Virus record (IMG/VR): IMGVR_UViG_3300020410_000075
Span: 1-21,496 of that record
Direction: 5' to 3' (one strand)
DNA length: 21,496 nucleotides
DNA from: a virus
Shown: positions 20,840 to 21,496 of the stretch, in pieces
Layout: each line of letters starts with the position of its first letter
Numbering within the stretch: position 1 is the stretch's first letter
The notes under the pieces: model-generated
The model's input: only the letters and a program-made list of their open reading frames with translations
Told to the model about the DNA's origin: nothing
The model's database searches: none
Translations under genes and position numbers: made by a program

Positions 20840-21496
20840 TTTCGATGTCGCTATCTACCATCAGCTTAACTAATTCGCTGAATGAAGTTTGAGGTCTCCA
20901 ATTTAACACAGTATTTGCCTTAGCGGCACTGCCCTTTAAGAAATCCACTTCTGCTGGCCTATAAAACTCTGGATCAACCACCACATAATCGCTCCAATCG
21001 GAAATTCCAATATAATCAAATGCCGCATCTAAAAATTCTCTAATTGTATGTGTTTCTCCTGTACAAATCACATAATCGTCTGGATTATCTTGTTGCAACA
21101 TTAACCACATCGCCTGAACATAGTCTCCAGCATATCCCCAGTCCCTTGAAGCCTCTAAATTACCAAGACGCAACTTTGGGAAAGAATACTGCTCTCCAGA
21201 GGCAAATAACCTATCACAGTCTTTTGTTAAGACATTCTCTTGATCAATCTGCATTTTATTCAGCCATTGCTGGAAAGCTCCTATCCACTTAGTGATCTTC
21301 CTCGTCACAAAATGCTCACCACGTCTTGGACCCTCATGATTAAATAGGATCCCGGAGTTTGCATGAACCCCATAAGCCTCCCTGAACAGTCTCGTCATGT
21401 AGTGAGCAGCACATTTTGCAATAGCATATGGAGATTGTGGTAAAAATTTAGTGTCTTCATTTTGATATCTATGACGATGATACTCTAAATCTGCGT
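20820..21496 (-). CDS. gmd: GDP-mannose 4,6-dehydratase, C-terminal part (cut by window edge)
   Basis: The frame is open to the window edge and gives 225 codons; the N-terminal Rossmann nucleotide-binding part lies outside. Visible are the catalytic Tyr and Lys in SPYAIAK, and the family signatures GILFNHEGPRRGEHFVTRK, LGNLEASRDWGYAGDYV and YVICTGETHTIREF, which are near-diagnostic for the GDP-mannose 4,6-dehydratase family of short-chain dehydrogenases. The enzyme converts GDP-mannose to GDP-4-keto-6-deoxymannose, the branch point to GDP-fucose and related deoxysugars. All visible motifs are intact, so the gene is probably functional. It overlaps the HNH gene by 20 bases, which ties it to the phage operon. 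Closely related GDP-sugar dehydratases cannot be fully ruled out from the C-terminus alone. Confidence 0.92.
   Translation of the reverse strand, partial: ADLEYHRHRYQNEDTKFLPQSPYAIAKCAAHYMTRLFREAYGVHANSGILFNHEGPRRGEHFVTRKITKWIGAFQQWLNKMQIDQENVLTKDCDRLFASGEQYSFPKLRLGNLEASRDWGYAGDYVQAMWLMLQQDNPDDYVICTGETHTIREFLDAAFDYIGISDWSDYVVVDPEFYRPAEVDFLKGSAAKANTVLNWRPQTSFSELVKLMVDSDIENEKRLQ

Noticed and set aside
1-21496. T4-type late promoter TATAAATA, tRNA genes and an attachment site
   Set aside because: By eye no exact TATAAATA upstream of genes, no cloverleaf-like segment and no integrase or direct-repeat core were seen; a computed scan was not possible.

Overview
The window is part of the late (virion) gene block of a tailed double-stranded DNA phage or closely related prophage. 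All supported genes lie on the minus strand, so the region reads from right to left. Genes are tightly packed: most junctions overlap or are separated by fewer than 50 bases, and no gap exceeds about 110 bases. Clear Shine-Dalgarno sites (AGGAG or GGAGG type) and an AT-rich base composition point to a phage of an ordinary Shine-Dalgarno-using bacterium. The host cannot be named from the sequence. A tail tube gene and a tape measure gene are present, but no sheath gene lies between or near them, which favours a siphovirus-like virion with a non-contractile tail.

Right end (about 17.4-21.5 kb): the 3' part of a GDP-mannose 4,6-dehydratase gene, an HNH endonuclease, a Pro-Glu-repeat protein, an ERCC4-type nuclease, a small HExxH metallopeptidase-like protein and the large terminase. 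These form one overlapping cluster that joins a nucleotide-sugar enzyme to DNA packaging. No small terminase is recognisable.

Head block (about 12.1-17.4 kb): portal, prohead protease whose C-terminal half is a scaffold with its own internal start, a decoration-like protein and the HK97-type major capsid protein. A strong intrinsic terminator closes this block.

Fibre and connector block (about 5.0-12.0 kb): a 429-residue three-repeat surface protein, a previously easy-to-miss 51-codon gene made of 10-residue repeats, an Ig-like small protein, a 120-residue protein, a 614-residue paralogue of the first fibre-like protein carrying an additional HYDIN/choice-of-anchor-like domain, then the head-tail joining set (adaptor-like, an 87-residue protein, a zinc-knuckle protein, a 204-residue neck-type protein and a 319-residue protein).

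Tail block (1-5.0 kb): major tail tube protein, three genes in the usual place of tail assembly chaperones, and the N-terminal 466 codons of the tape measure protein.

Three non-obvious patterns stand out. First, an 8-base motif, TTGTGTAT on the coding strand, occurs exactly in five of the seven larger intergenic gaps and, by eye, nowhere else; it is a candidate phage-specific late promoter. Second, each of the two paralogous fibre-like proteins ends in a different tail, and each tail resembles a separate small neighbouring gene, which suggests exchangeable attachment modules. Third, the scaffold is encoded as an in-frame nested gene inside the protease gene.
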